Of a stretch of 64,000 bases of DNA, positions 1 through 8,804 are shown piece by piece. The stretch comes from an uncultured Christensenella sp. (GTDB taxonomy: Bacteria; Bacillota; Clostridia; Christensenellales; UBA1242), in assembly GCA_948466185.1 (NCBI GenBank), contig CAOJZM010000002.1, positions 1-64,000 of the forward strand, in the 5' to 3' direction. The notes under the pieces were generated by a model. The model was not told the origin of the DNA and did not search any database. It saw nothing but the letters and a program-made list of their open reading frames with translations. Numbering within the stretch: position 1 is the first letter of the stretch; every line of letters starts with the position of its first letter. Made by a program: the position numbers and the translations under genes.

Positions 1-3000
1 CAACAAATTGGTCAGGCTCTGGAACAGAAGCTGACCCATATCTTATATCCACCGCTCAGCAACTTGCAGGGCTTTCATACATGGTGTATAGTGGAACAGG
101 ACCGGTAACAAACTCAACCCAATTTTATAAAGATAAATATTTTAAACAAACAGCAAATATCGACCTCTCAGCATACTATTGGCAACCTATTGGTATTCAA
201 GATGATCATTCTGGAGACACGGTCCAAAGATTTTTTTCGGGTAAATATGATGGAAATGGTCATACAATCTCCGGCGTATTTACGACGGCTTTATATAGTG
301 AGCAGGCGGTCTTTGGAAAAGTATATGGAGCAACCATAATAAATGTCGGAGTAATCGATTCGTATATTCGAGGTTATTATCAGATTGCTGGAGTGGTTGG
401 ATGGGCAACTTCTTCTTCGTTAATCGCAAATTGTTTTTATACTGGAAAAGTGGATGGCAGTGATGAAGATACGGGAGGTATTGTAGGGTATCTTAACGAA
501 TCTTCAACTGTGATTAACTGTTATAATACAGGCGAAGTGAATGGGCATATGTATGTTGGTGGAGTGGTTGGTTATGCTCGTACTTCAACCATAACTAATT
601 GTTATAACACCGGGAGTGTTACTGGTGATGATGAAGCCACCGGTGGTGTCATAGGAGATATTGAGGCAAATGTGACAGTAAAAAACTGTTATAACACAGG
701 GAATATTACTGGTGAATATAATGTCGGAGGTGTAGTCGGGGCAGCATTTTTTGATTCGTCGTCTATTACAAATTGTTATAATACAGGCACAGTAACCGGT
801 AGTTCTAGTGTTGGGTGAATCGTAGGACTAGCAGAATCATTATTAATTTCAAACTGTTACAGTACTGGTAATGTGGTAGGTTCAAACGTGAACTTAACAG
901 GTGGAGCTATAGGGGAGATATCGTCAGACATGATATCAAACTGTTATTATGGTGGTGACTGTACTTTAACAAACAATTCGGGTGTTGGTAGTGATAAAAT
1001 AACGAGGATCGAAGCTCTCAATACAATCGATTATGCAAAAGGTAAGGCTTGGTATAAAAATGCGTCAAACTGGGATTCAAGATATGCATGGGACATGATT
1101 AATGTATGGCAAATTGATTCAAACAGAAACAGTGGATATCCAGTGATAGAACTGCGTAGGCACACGCCAACTAATGAATCTGGCTACTGGACAGACAGTG
1201 GAAGATATAGTACAACTCTGTCAGGCTCAGGTAGCAAAACAGATCCATATAAAATTGAAAATGCACAACAACTTGCAGGACTTGCTTATGCAGTAAATTC
1301 AGGATCAGACTTTTGGTTTAGTGGTGTTTATTTCAAACAGACAGCAGATATAGATTTATCAGAATATTACTGGCAGCCGATTGGCATATATTTTGATAGA
1401 ACAGGGAAACAAGTCCGCAGACCATTTTTAAATAATTATGATGGAAATGGACATACTGTGTCTGGAATATTTACTCCAACAGGGTCAGGAGATGGATATA
1501 GTTATCAAGGCTTATTTGGATATATGACATCCGGAAGTATAAGCAACCTTGGAATAAAAGATTCGTACATACAGGGACATAGTTATGTTGGTGGTGTTGT
1601 TGCATATACTTGTAATTCAATATCTGTTACGAATTGTTTTAACACGGGCATAGTAACTGGCTATGAAAAAGTTGGGGGCGTTGTTGGATATGCGACTGGA
1701 AAAGTCACAATAGCAAAATGCTATAACGAAGGCGAAGTATATGGTGGAATTATGCTCAATACATATGTTGGTGGAGTATTGGGTCAGGGACTTATTTCGG
1801 TAACAGTTAGAGATTGTTATAATACAGGCAATGTGAGCGGTTTGAAGAGGCGTATTGGTGGTGTTGTAGGACAAACAGAAGGAGAGGTTAATACAACCAA
1901 TAAGACTATAGTGGCAAACTGTTATAACACTGGAAGAGTTGTCAGTACCGATACCAATGTGGGAGGAGTTGTCGGATTTAACAGCGATTGTGCAAAAATA
2001 ATAAATTGTTATAATACAGGATACGTAAGTGGTACTGATACAAATGTTGGAGGGATAACAGGACGTAATGCGGCCTCATCAAGTATCTTAAACTGTTATT
2101 TTGGAGGAGAATGTACATTAGCGAAAGGGTGTACTTATACAAGCAGTTCTCCAAATCCAGTTATAATTACCAAGATAATAACTTTGAATACAACAAGTTA
2201 TGCAAAGGGGAAATCATGGTATACTACGGTATCAAATTGGGATTCGGAATATCCATGGGATTTCAACAGAGTTTGGGCAATAGATGCAAGTGAAAACGAA
2301 GGTTTCCCGATCTTAATTGAATATGTTGAGACATGGGAGGACTATGCTGCAAGTAGTTACGCTGGCGGCAGTGGAACACAATCAAATCCTTACATAATCA
2401 AAACACCGGAGCAGCTTGGTAGACTTTGTGTTGAAAGTAGGGCAAGTACACTTAGTGGCAAGTATTACAAACTTGGCTCGAATATAGATTTATCTTCTCA
2501 TATTTGGAGTGGAATTGGGAACAATACGACTAGTTTTGCGGGGAATAAAGATGGCGACTTATATACTATAAAGAATATAAAAACAAGTGAAGATAATTAT
2601 TTACCAACATATATAGGGCTGTGTGCTTATACAAACGGAGCAACCATTTCAAATATAATTATGAAAGGTGGAGAAATTAAAGAGACTTATGATGCAGGAG
2701 CCATTGGTGGAATGTGTGCAGGTAGTACGATTAAGAATTGTATAGTTGACAGTGTGAATGTGACATCTGGCACAAATGAAGGCTGGTCTGTGGGAGGTGT
2801 TGTTGGTTATATAAGTGGTAGTATTAAATCCTGTGTATATAAGAATGGTAAAGTGCAAGGGGATCATACAGGCGCAATAGCTGGTTGGCTTTATGATATC
2901 CAAATACAAGATTGCAGTGTAATAAATTCCACGATAATAGGCACGAATAAAACAGGAATCATTGGAGGGAATTTATATGGGAATTCATCTATTATTTCTA

Positions 3001-3200
3001 GTTATGGCCAAGGAACACTAAACGGCACAGCAACTAAAAACATGTACGGAGATAGCAACGCATGGGGCAATTGGTCATACAATTCTGCATTAAATGGTGG
3101 ATATCCAGTGCAGAAACCGCTCTTTGCTATTGGCGGAATCAGTGGCTCAACCAATGTTTACAACTATCTTAAAAACACACTTGGGTTTGCTGCGGCATAA
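1..3200 (+). pseudogene. GLUG-repeat surface protein, 5'-truncated by the window, interrupted by an in-frame TGA
   Basis: One reading frame runs from the window edge to the TAA at 3198-3200 and is broken only by TGA at 816-818. The frame is open upstream of the first ATG (81) and encodes a module header (GSGTEADPY, then a QQLAGL motif), so the gene begins outside the window. Similar headers recur near 1215 and 2365. Each is followed by a beta-rich region with many GLUG-type units of the form VGGVVGY...NCYNTG, a family found in secreted adhesin-like proteins. The TGA replaces the second Gly codon of a GLUG unit (VG-stop-IVG), consistent with one GGA to TGA change. The C-terminus (ending GFAAA) has no LPXTG motif or membrane anchor. 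Function is unknown; adhesion or surface display is inferred. The product may be non-functional, truncated or read through. Confidence 0.8.
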
Positions 3201-3393
3201 TGGGCATTGCGTCAACATTTAGTTTATTCGACTCCATTCGTTAAGCTTATTCTGCTTAGAATGGCAGGAGAGGGATGGGCGCTGTCATTTCGACAAGGCG
3301 GTGATATCTCGAGTCGCTACGCTGAGGCGAGCCGTATGGCAAGTGTGCTTGCCCATAAACTTTTTGTTGGGTTATTTAAAGGATAAGATAATG
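3201..3393. other. Intergenic stretch with a G+C-richer island
   Basis: The 309 bp between the surface protein and the VanW gene hold no convincing gene. Positions about 3230-3360 are clearly richer in G+C than the surroundings and contain words such as ATATCTCGAG and TGTCATTTCGAC, giving the look of a small interspersed repeat. A short open frame at 3301-3513 has no ribosome binding site and looks spurious. Confidence 0.4.
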
Positions 3394-3428
3394 AACAAGC
3401 ATTTTTTAAGTGCTTGTTTATTTGTTTT
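3394..3428 (+). terminator. Rho-independent terminator after the surface protein gene
   Basis: An exact 8-bp stem (AACAAGCA at 3394-3401, TGCTTGTT at 3411-3418) with a 9-nt loop is followed by a T-rich run. It lies about 190 bp past the stop codon and before the VanW gene. Confidence 0.6.
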
Positions 3429-3509
3429 GGAGAAAGGTTTTTATTGTGTTACTTTGCAGCGAGTTTATTTATGTATAAATCTATTAATTATCTACATAAT
3501 AATTTTGAA

Positions 3510-5033
3510 ATGAAAGAAAAGAAGAATAAAAAACATGGTTCAATTATTTGGTTAATGAGTGTTTCATTTATTGCGGTTGGGTTACTCCTTTTTTGTCAAT
3601 TTTATTTTGGAGATGGCTTAAGCGAGAAAACCACTTTCTATGAAAATACACATATTAATGGCGTCAACGTTTCAGGTATGACACAAAAGGAAGCGGAAAA
3701 TGTGGTTTCGAGTAAAATGCTTGAGAACCGCAGCGATATTGAGATAACTCTGACCTCTGGACAGCAAAAGTGGGTGCTCAAAGGTGATGACTTTGAGGTT
3801 AAGTCTGACCTTGATGCACCAATTTCCAAAGTTCTCAGTTATGGTCGGGAAGGAAATGTATTTGCAAAAAAGAAGGTGGAAAAAGATATTAAAAACAAAG
3901 GACTTAATGTCAATATATCTTACAAAAATGTTTTAGGCGGTGTGGATGAGAAGCTTGAAGAGATTATTCAAAGCGTAGAAAGTCAGGGAATGTCGCCAAA
4001 TATTATTTTTGAACCAGACAAAGAGGAAATGTTTTCTTTAAGTGAAACACAGAAAGGATTACAAGTCAACCGTGATGAATTTTTTTCTAAAATGGATGCG
4101 GCTCTCGAAACAGCAAGTTCTGTTACAATTGATATTCCTACAACTGAAGTGGTTCCAAGCATTGATAAAGAGGCTATGCTTAAGCAAATTAAATTGCGTT
4201 CTAGTTTTAAAACCAGTTATGCAACTTCTTCAGCGGATAGAAAAAACAATGTTAAAAAAGCCTTATCCATGTTCAATGGTATGGTTGTCGCACCTGGGCA
4301 GGAGGTTTCTTTTAATAATACAACGGGACCAAGAACTGTGGAAAATGGATATAAAAAAGCCAATATTATCATGAATGGTGTGTATGTTGCCGGTGCTGGC
4401 GGAGGTGTATGTCAAGCATCAACCACACTTTATAACGCGCTTATTCTTGCAGATGTAGAAATTTTACAAGCAAATCATCATAGTTTGCCAGCATCTTATG
4501 TTCCTCTTTCCTTTGATGCTATGGTAAGTGAAGGTTATTCTGATTTGGTTTTTAAAAACAATTTAACAAGTCCGCTTTACATTAAAACTTTCTGTGATGA
4601 AAGTTATGCAAATGTTGAAATTTATGGATTGCCACTTGAAGAAGGGCAAACCATTCGAACTCGTGCCGAATTTGTAAAAGTTATTCCTCATACCGGAGAT
4701 AAAATTGTTGCAGATAAAAATGGTGAATATTCAAACTATGTTTTATATAAAGGGGAATATCACAGGCTTAAATACCCTCGTGAAGGCTATGAATCAAAAG
4801 GATACGTTCAATATTTAAAAGATGGCGAGGTTGTCAATGAGAAGATGATTAGGCATGATTTTTATTGGCCACAGAACGGGGTAATCATTGAAGGCGAGGA
4901 GGAAATTGGAGAAGGAATGTATATTCCTCCGAGTGATGTCAAAATTATTCCTGCTCAAAAGATTACAGAGGCTAGCAGCGAAAATATAAAAAATAAACTT
5001 GAAAAGACAAATCCAAGTGCCTACAATCCTTAA
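3510..5033 (+). CDS. VanW-family membrane-anchored cell wall protein
   Basis: The product is about 507 residues from the ATG at 3510. It has a basic N-terminus, one membrane helix (about residues 11-32), then a large extracytoplasmic part. A peptidoglycan-binding-4-like region (with LSYGREGN) precedes a VanW domain with the typical GGGVCQASTTLYNA segment (4397-4438). VanW-domain proteins are widespread in Clostridia and usually not tied to vancomycin resistance; the biochemical role is unknown and a cell wall role is inferred. In-frame ATGs also exist at 3471 and earlier. I prefer 3510 because it puts the charged KEKKNKK stretch directly before the membrane helix, but none has a clear Shine-Dalgarno sequence. 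Confidence 0.85.
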   Translation: MKEKKNKKHGSIIWLMSVSFIAVGLLLFCQFYFGDGLSEKTTFYENTHINGVNVSGMTQKEAENVVSSKMLENRSDIEITLTSGQQKWVLKGDDFEVKSDLDAPISKVLSYGREGNVFAKKKVEKDIKNKGLNVNISYKNVLGGVDEKLEEIIQSVESQGMSPNIIFEPDKEEMFSLSETQKGLQVNRDEFFSKMDAALETASSVTIDIPTTEVVPSIDKEAMLKQIKLRSSFKTSYATSSADRKNNVKKALSMFNGMVVAPGQEVSFNNTTGPRTVENGYKKANIIMNGVYVAGAGGGVCQASTTLYNALILADVEILQANHHSLPASYVPLSFDAMVSEGYSDLVFKNNLTSPLYIKTFCDESYANVEIYGLPLEEGQTIRTRAEFVKVIPHTGDKIVADKNGEYSNYVLYKGEYHRLKYPREGYESKGYVQYLKDGEVVNEKMIRHDFYWPQNGVIIEGEEEIGEGMYIPPSDVKIIPAQKITEASSENIKNKLEKTNPSAYNP

Positions 5034-5067
5034 CATATTTTTATAAATTATTAAACATAATATTGAT

Positions 5068-5784
5068 ATGGAAACTCAGGGTATGTCCACAAAGAAAAAA
5101 GTAATTCGCACCGTTATGGTATTGCTTGCAATAGCAATTTTCATGGGTGCGATTTATCTTATACTGGTTTTGACTGGTTGGTGGGACAGCATCAATTCAG
5201 TGGAAAAACTAAAAAAATTTATATTAGAACTTGGGTTTTGGGGAAGGTTTATGTTTGTATTGTTGCAGTTTTTGCAGGTTACCTTTATCCCTCTTCCTTC
5301 TCCAGTTATAGTTATTGCTGGAACTTTAATTTATGGACCTTTTCAGGCGTCTTTACTAAGCCTTGCAGGTATACTTCTCGGCAGTGCGGTTGCTTTCTTT
5401 CTTGGAAGGGTATGTGGCAAAAAGCTGGTTGTTTTTATGGTGGGAAAACAGACCTGTGATAAGTGGGTTAAGTTTTTAAATCATGGCAAGTATAGTTTTG
5501 TTATTATGATGCTGCTTCCGCTTTTTCCCGACGATATTCTTTGTCTGGTTGCGGGACTTACAGATATGAGTTGGTTGTTTTTTATAGTTACACAGCTTAT
5601 TTCTCGGCCGATTGGAATATTCTTGACCTCATATTTTTCTGACCTAATCCCATATCACGGTTGGGGACTAATTGTTTGGGGGCTTGTCTTTACGTTCGCC
5701 ATTATTGCTATATATCTTTCCACTAAGTATCAAGAGGAAATTGAAGGAATGTTAACAAGGCTTTTTAAAAGAAAAAAATCTTAA
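5068..5784 (+). CDS. TVP38/TMEM64 (SNARE-associated/DedA-like) membrane protein
   Basis: A 238-residue polytopic protein with about six hydrophobic segments and the family core: a FIPLPSPVIVIAG segment followed by GSAVAFFLGRVCGKK, then a second re-entrant-like half with LPLFPDDILCLVAG. Members of this superfamily are implicated in lipid scrambling or small-molecule transport, but the substrate here cannot be read from sequence. Translation could begin at 5068 or at the ATG at 5083; neither has a strong ribosome binding site. A CATAAT hexamer ends 6 nt before 5068 but lacks a good -35. It ends 4 bp before the convergent LysM gene, with no clear terminator between. Confidence 0.85.
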   Translation: METQGMSTKKKVIRTVMVLLAIAIFMGAIYLILVLTGWWDSINSVEKLKKFILELGFWGRFMFVLLQFLQVTFIPLPSPVIVIAGTLIYGPFQASLLSLAGILLGSAVAFFLGRVCGKKLVVFMVGKQTCDKWVKFLNHGKYSFVIMMLLPLFPDDILCLVAGLTDMSWLFFIVTQLISRPIGIFLTSYFSDLIPYHGWGLIVWGLVFTFAIIAIYLSTKYQEEIEGMLTRLFKRKKS

Positions 5785-5788
5785 AAGT

Positions 5789-5947
5789 TTATTTTTTGAT
5801 ATATAAAATATAACCCTCATGTATCATTTTCGGCAGACAGTTGTTGTCAAGTAAAATTTTTGTTGGATTTATTTCAAAATCCTTGGCTATTGAAGAAAGT
5901 GAGTCTCCTTTCTTTACAATATAAATTTCATCTTTTATCTTTTTCAT
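5789..5947 (-). CDS. 52-residue stand-alone LysM-domain protein
   Basis: Reading the minus strand from ATG at 5947 gives 52 residues that are essentially one LysM domain: YIVKKGDSLSSIAKDF near the start, then NPTKILLDNN and a closing EGYILYIKK. A strong Shine-Dalgarno (AAGGAG) lies 5 nt upstream of the ATG. There is no signal peptide or membrane segment, so it is either cytoplasmic (as with SafA- or YgaU-like single LysM proteins) or exported by an unseen route. LysM domains usually bind N-acetylglucosamine polymers such as peptidoglycan, and in spore formers also occur in spore coat or cortex assembly proteins. It is divergent from the SpoVB-type flippase gene. Confidence 0.85.
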   Translation of the reverse strand: MKKIKDEIYIVKKGDSLSSIAKDFEINPTKILLDNNCLPKMIHEGYILYIKK

Positions 5948-5964
5948 AATTTCTCCTTTATTTT

Positions 5965-5999
5965 TAATGTATTAAACTCGGGACAATCTTAATACATTA
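5965..5999. promoter_or_regulatory. Perfect 11-bp inverted repeat in a divergent intergenic region
   Basis: TAATGTATTAA (5965-5975) and its exact reverse complement TTAATACATTA (5989-5999) are separated by 13 nt. The site lies between the divergent LysM and SpoVB-type genes, just upstream of the flippase Shine-Dalgarno. It has no T-run, so an operator is more likely than a terminator. Confidence 0.5.
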
Positions 6000-6014
6000 G
6001 AATTAGGAGAATTT

Positions 6015-7568
6015 ATGAAATCACTTTTTAAAACGGTTGCATTAATAACATTTTTTTCAGCATTGACCAGAGTTGCTGGATTTTTGTTTAGAATTTATCT
6101 TTCACGTGCGATTGGAGCGGAAAGCTTAGGATTGTATCAAGTTGCGTTCTCCATTTTTATGGTTCTTTTGACAATTGTTTCCAGTGGTCTGCCATTAATT
6201 ATCTCCAGAATGAGTGCGGGTTTTCGTGCAAAAAAAGAGGGCAAAAAAGAATCCTCGCTTGTTTCTGTTGCCCTCATCTTTTCCGTTGTCATAAGTGTGA
6301 TTTTATGTTTAATTATCTTACTTTTCAAAAACCTTTTTTCAGGACTATTTACAGATGCACGTTGTATTGAAATACTTATTGTGCTTTTGCCAAGTCTTGT
6401 TTTTTCCGCTGTTTACTCTGTGTTCCGTGGTGCGTTATGGGGACAAAACAATTATTTTGCATTATGTATAACAGAGCTTTTCGAACAAGTATTCCGAATA
6501 TTTGTCTGTGTCCTTGTTATTGGCTCAACTCTTTCCGCAATTGAAAATGCAACTTCGGTGGCGTGGAGTTTGACCATTGCATGTCTTGCTTCAATGTTGT
6601 TTGTGGTCATATTGTTCTTCTTTTATGGTGGCAAGATGTCAAAGCCTACAAAACAAATATTTAAACCACTACTGCGTCAGTCCACGCCTATTACTGGCAT
6701 ACGTGTTGCAGGAAGTTTTATTCAGCCGCTGATGGCGTTAATTATTCCGGCAAGACTTTCTGCCATTGGTTATACAGCATCTCAGGCCATGTCAATTTAT
6801 GGGATTGCTGTTGGAATGACGGTGCCGCTTTTATTTGTGCCCACCACGCTTATTGGTTCGCTTTCCACTGCACTGATTCCAGACATGTCGGCTGCAATGG
6901 CTCAAAATGACAATGCACATATAGAAAAAAGAGTACGTTCGTCAATAATCTTTTCACTCTTTATTTCCTGCCTTTTTGTTCCCGTTTATCTTGCCTTAGG
7001 GGAACAAGCCGGCATATTTCTTTACGATAACGCATTAAGCGGCACCTTACTTGCTTCAGCTGCATGGGTTTTAATTCCACTTGGGATAACCAACATTACT
7101 TCTGCATTATTAAATTCGCTGGGAATGGAGATCAAAAGTTTTATTAATTTCTTTATTGGGGCAATATTTATGTTCTTTGCATTATGGTTTTTGCCTTCAC
7201 TTATTGGGATAAATGCACTTGTCTATGGAATGGGTGTAAGTTATCTTGTAACTGCTATATTGAATACAATTATGCTTAAAAGAAAAATCAAAGGCCCTTT
7301 AAATATTTTAAAACCGCTTGCTAAATTGATTCTTATTATAGTCCCAGTTGCAGCATTAACGAGTTTTGTTGCAAGTATTTGTGGACATATCTTTCCACTG
7401 TTTTTCACCCTGGTAATTGGGGGAATTGTTGCAGTTGTAAGCTTCATGCTTTTGTGTAGCGTGTTCAATGTGGTTGATATTCATTCTATAATTGTGATGA
7501 CTAAGAACAAATTTAATATTAAAAGAATTAAATTTTTAAAATTAAAACGGGCAACGCATAAAAAATAA
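6015..7568 (+). CDS. SpoVB/MurJ-type polysaccharide flippase (MOP superfamily)
   Basis: A 517-residue integral membrane protein with about 12-14 hydrophobic segments and the N-terminal family signature (AGFLFRIYLSRAIGAESLG, then YQVAFSIF). SpoVB and related members flip undecaprenyl-linked precursors such as lipid II across the membrane; in sporulating Firmicutes SpoVB acts in cortex synthesis. The start is well supported by AGGAG 6 nt upstream of the ATG. It is divergent from the LysM gene and followed closely by the YetF gene, with no obvious terminator. SpoVB versus another MOP paralogue cannot be settled by eye. Confidence 0.85.
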   Translation: MKSLFKTVALITFFSALTRVAGFLFRIYLSRAIGAESLGLYQVAFSIFMVLLTIVSSGLPLIISRMSAGFRAKKEGKKESSLVSVALIFSVVISVILCLIILLFKNLFSGLFTDARCIEILIVLLPSLVFSAVYSVFRGALWGQNNYFALCITELFEQVFRIFVCVLVIGSTLSAIENATSVAWSLTIACLASMLFVVILFFFYGGKMSKPTKQIFKPLLRQSTPITGIRVAGSFIQPLMALIIPARLSAIGYTASQAMSIYGIAVGMTVPLLFVPTTLIGSLSTALIPDMSAAMAQNDNAHIEKRVRSSIIFSLFISCLFVPVYLALGEQAGIFLYDNALSGTLLASAAWVLIPLGITNITSALLNSLGMEIKSFINFFIGAIFMFFALWFLPSLIGINALVYGMGVSYLVTAILNTIMLKRKIKGPLNILKPLAKLILIIVPVAALTSFVASICGHIFPLFFTLVIGGIVAVVSFMLLCSVFNVVDIHSIIVMTKNKFNIKRIKFLKLKRATHKK

Positions 7569-7575
7569 AAAAATG

Positions 7576-7604
7576 CTGATTAAAATTAAAAATATGCTTA
7601 TACT
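7576..7604 (+). promoter_or_regulatory. Candidate leaderless sigma-A promoter of the YetF gene
   Basis: A weak -35 (CTGATT, 7576-7581), 17-nt spacer and -10 TATACT (7599-7604) end exactly 6 nt before the ATG at 7611, so the expected start site is the A of ATG. AGGTG lies only 1 nt from the ATG, too close for a normal ribosome binding site. Confidence 0.5.
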
Positions 7605-7610
7605 AGGTGT

Positions 7611-8327
7611 ATGCTTACTATTGTTGCACGTTCAATAATAATTTATATAATCGTGCTTTTAGTTTTTAGATTGATGGGAAAACGCCAGATAGGTCAAATG
7701 CAGCCATTTGAACTTGTTTTGACACTCATTATTGCTGACCTTGCCACCATACCTATGGCAGAGGTGTCTGTTCCAGTTTTGCATGGCGTTATTCCGCTTC
7801 TGACACTCTCTATTGTTCATTTTGTTTTAACTTTACTAACCAAAAAAAGCACAATTTTTTCGCGTGTGATAAGCGGAAAACCTGTGATAATAATAAATCC
7901 ACATGGTTTGGATTACAAGGCTATGAAGCAGCTTAATTTAACTATTGACGATATTATGGCAGCACTTCGAAACTGTGGGTATTTTTCTATTTCACAAGTT
8001 CAATATGCAATTATGGAAACAAGTGGAAAGGTCAGCGTTCTGCCAAAAGCAGAATACAGCCCTGCAACCAACGGAGCCCTTGAACTTGATGAACAGGAAA
8101 GCTTTGTCCCTATCACGCTTATAAATGAAGGAAAACTTATGGAGGATAATGTCAAGTTTGCAAGACTTGACAAGGACAAGGTGATAGAGATAATCAATCA
8201 GCAGGGGGCAAAAAGAATTAAAGATGTGCTGATCTTGACTATAGACAAAGCGGGTGAAGCATATATTCAACCTATAGGAAGTGAGGGTAAAAGTTTTAAA
8301 ACAAAAAGTTTGGTGGTGGAAGCATGA
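7611..8327 (+). CDS. YetF/DUF421-family membrane protein
   Basis: A 238-residue protein with two or three N-terminal membrane helices, the family-typical RLMGKRQIGQMQPFELVLTL segment (about residues 20-39) and a soluble C-terminal part of two alpha/beta YetF domains (GLDYKAMKQLNLTIDDIMAALR and similar). Related proteins (YetF, YdfS, YdfR, YrbG) occur in spore formers; some are linked to germination, but the biochemical role is unsettled. The stop overlaps the next gene's start (ATGA at 8324-8327), so the two genes are translationally coupled. YetF followed by a DUF4363 gene is a familiar pairing in Clostridia. Confidence 0.85.
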   Translation: MLTIVARSIIIYIIVLLVFRLMGKRQIGQMQPFELVLTLIIADLATIPMAEVSVPVLHGVIPLLTLSIVHFVLTLLTKKSTIFSRVISGKPVIIINPHGLDYKAMKQLNLTIDDIMAALRNCGYFSISQVQYAIMETSGKVSVLPKAEYSPATNGALELDEQESFVPITLINEGKLMEDNVKFARLDKDKVIEIINQQGAKRIKDVLILTIDKAGEAYIQPIGSEGKSFKTKSLVVEA

Positions 8328-8719
8328 AGGTATTTCATTACATAAACTTTGGAATTATATTTTTATTTTTGGTGGCAATTTGTGTAATAGAGGATGTGGT
8401 GGTTAATAATAGCCTTACTCAAACTCAATATGATTGCTTTCAAATTGAAAGGCAACTTGAACGTGATGAAACGCTTAACTCTATGCAAATGGCTTTGCTG
8501 GTTGATAATCTGGAATATCATTGGGACAACAATGAAAGTTCTCTTTGTTATTTAGTCAATCATAAAAGCATACAGGAGATAGGCATGGAAATTTCTAAAA
8601 TAAAATCTTATGTTGCTAATAACGATGTTGAGGCCTTGAAAGTAAGTATTGAAACAATCAAATATTGTTGCCATAGTTATCTTCATTTTATGGGAGCAAG
8701 TGTGCATAATATTTTATAA
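8324..8719 (+). CDS. DUF4363-family small membrane-anchored protein
   Basis: 131 residues with one N-terminal membrane segment (about residues 8-26) and a helical, charged extracytoplasmic domain. The size, topology and position immediately after a YetF/DUF421 gene match the DUF4363 family, which has no established function; the match to the family profile is inferred. It overlaps the YetF stop by 4 bp and is followed by two hairpin terminators, so the two genes form a closed operon. Confidence 0.7.
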   Translation: MKVFHYINFGIIFLFLVAICVIEDVVVNNSLTQTQYDCFQIERQLERDETLNSMQMALLVDNLEYHWDNNESSLCYLVNHKSIQEIGMEISKIKSYVANNDVEALKVSIETIKYCCHSYLHFMGASVHNIL

Positions 8720-8722
8720 GAA

Positions 8723-8750
8723 AACACGCACATTCAGTGCGTGTTGTTCT
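8723..8750 (+). terminator. Hairpin terminator after the YetF-DUF4363 operon
   Basis: A 9-bp perfect stem, AACACGCAC (8723-8731) with GTGCGTGTT (8737-8745) and a 5-nt loop, lies 3 bp after the stop codon, with a short T-rich tail. Confidence 0.7.
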
Positions 8751-8761
8751 TGCGTTCTTAA

Positions 8762-8789
8762 AAAAACTGCGATAATAATCGCAGTTTTT
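8762..8789. terminator. Bidirectional hairpin terminator between convergent genes
   Basis: The stem ACTGCGAT (8766-8773) / ATCGCAGT (8778-8785) is flanked by A-run and T-run, so it can serve the plus-strand operon and the minus-strand surface protein gene ending at 8805. Confidence 0.8.
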
Positions 8790-8804
8790 GGTTACATTAA
8801 GATT

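Noticed and set aside
816..818. TGA read as an amino acid (Gly or Trp), as in some recoded lineages
   Set aside because: TGA is needed as a stop in several genes here, including tight ATGA overlaps (pth-mfd, YetF-DUF4363, hflX-radC), and Trp uses TGG in conserved proteins such as RpoB.
1..3200. A CRISPR array or satellite in the repetitive first 3 kb
   Set aside because: The repetition is at protein level (GLUG units of variable length and sequence) within one open frame, without regular repeat-spacer spacing.
3301..3513. A 70-residue open frame between the surface protein and the VanW gene
   Set aside because: It runs through a terminator hairpin and a G+C-rich repeat-like island and has no ribosome binding site.
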